From JAJFUE01 sp039683515 (GTDB taxonomy: Bacteria > Sumerlaeota > Sumerlaeia > MVZB01): a stretch of 56,688 bases of DNA. The notes below the pieces were generated by a model. The model was not told the origin of the DNA. It saw only the letters and a program-made list of their open reading frames with translations, and made no database searches. The position numbers and the translations under genes were made by a program. Below, piece after piece: positions 56,668-56,688 of this stretch; the stretch's first letter is position 1, and every line of letters begins with the position of its first letter. The stretch is taken from the NCBI GenBank assembly GCA_039683515.1, contig JBDKRG010000029.1, forward strand, positions 1 through 56,688, read 5' to 3'.

Positions 56668-56688
56668 ATGTACGATATCGCATACGTC
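56668..56688 (+). CDS. Partial gene start at window edge
   Basis: AGGAGG (56655-56660) lies 7 bases before ATG 56668. Seven codons read MYDIAYV before the window ends. Too short to assign a product. The strong Shine-Dalgarno makes it a likely real start. Confidence 0.6.

Overview
The window is 56.7 kb of high-GC chromosomal DNA from a free-living Gram-negative-type bacterium. Secretin-like outer-membrane proteins, several lipobox lipoproteins, GC-rich genes separated by AT-richer repeat-packed intergenic DNA, a GxxExxY-family gene, ELWxxDGT repeats and a cohesin-like domain resemble uncultured Planctomycetota, PVC-like or neighbouring phyla. The sequence alone does not fix the phylum. I see no phage, integrase, transposase, plasmid replication gene or CRISPR array. 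I recognise 44 complete protein genes, one partial gene at the right edge, one tRNA-Lys and one recN-derived fragment.

Layout. 0.2-3.5 kb (minus): a tandem pair of exported paralogues, then a glycosyltransferase. 3.7-8.5 kb: fmt (plus), then a minus-strand run trpD-trpC-SHOCT protein-YcxB-like protein. 8.8-12.2 kb: a sugar dehydrogenase/acetyltransferase fusion and a large hypothetical. 12.4-23.9 kb (plus): a MoxR/von Willebrand A/DUF58 island with a coiled-coil zinc-ribbon membrane protein, an NHL-propeller lipoprotein, two vWA membrane proteins, a degenerate GxxExxY gene overlapping the DUF58 gene, and a polytopic membrane protein. 23.9-29.9 kb: ELWxxDGT secreted protein, trpE, GH20 hexosaminidase, PP2C phosphatase. 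30.4-34.3 kb: a coupled membrane pair, RNase D, tRNA-Lys(CTT). 34.8-42.2 kb: DinB-like protein, lipoprotein, hypotheticals, a long PyrK-like protein overlapping pyrD, argH. 42.4-46.8 kb: lipoprotein plus two tandem secretin-like genes and a strong terminator. 47.2-56.7 kb: pyrF, ettA, lipoprotein, recN, cohesin-like protein, glycosyltransferase, ispE, spoVG and the start of one more gene.

The core genes serve tryptophan (trpCDE, split over two loci), pyrimidine (pyrD, PyrK-like, pyrF), arginine and isoprenoid synthesis, translation initiation and control, RNA processing and DNA repair. The accessory interest lies in the MoxR/vWA island, the secretin pair, the enlarged PyrK-like protein and an unusually rich intergenic repeat landscape. 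That landscape comprises a ~146-bp palindromic element present as two inverted copies 52 kb apart, GTAG-headed REP-like hairpins, a paired hairpin with compensatory changes, a composite repeat present four times in 10 kb, and hexamer or heptamer tandem tracts at many gene junctions. No single undescribed system is proved here. The best candidates are the GxxExxY gene with its ATCCGT-type repeats inside the MoxR operon, and the secretin pair.
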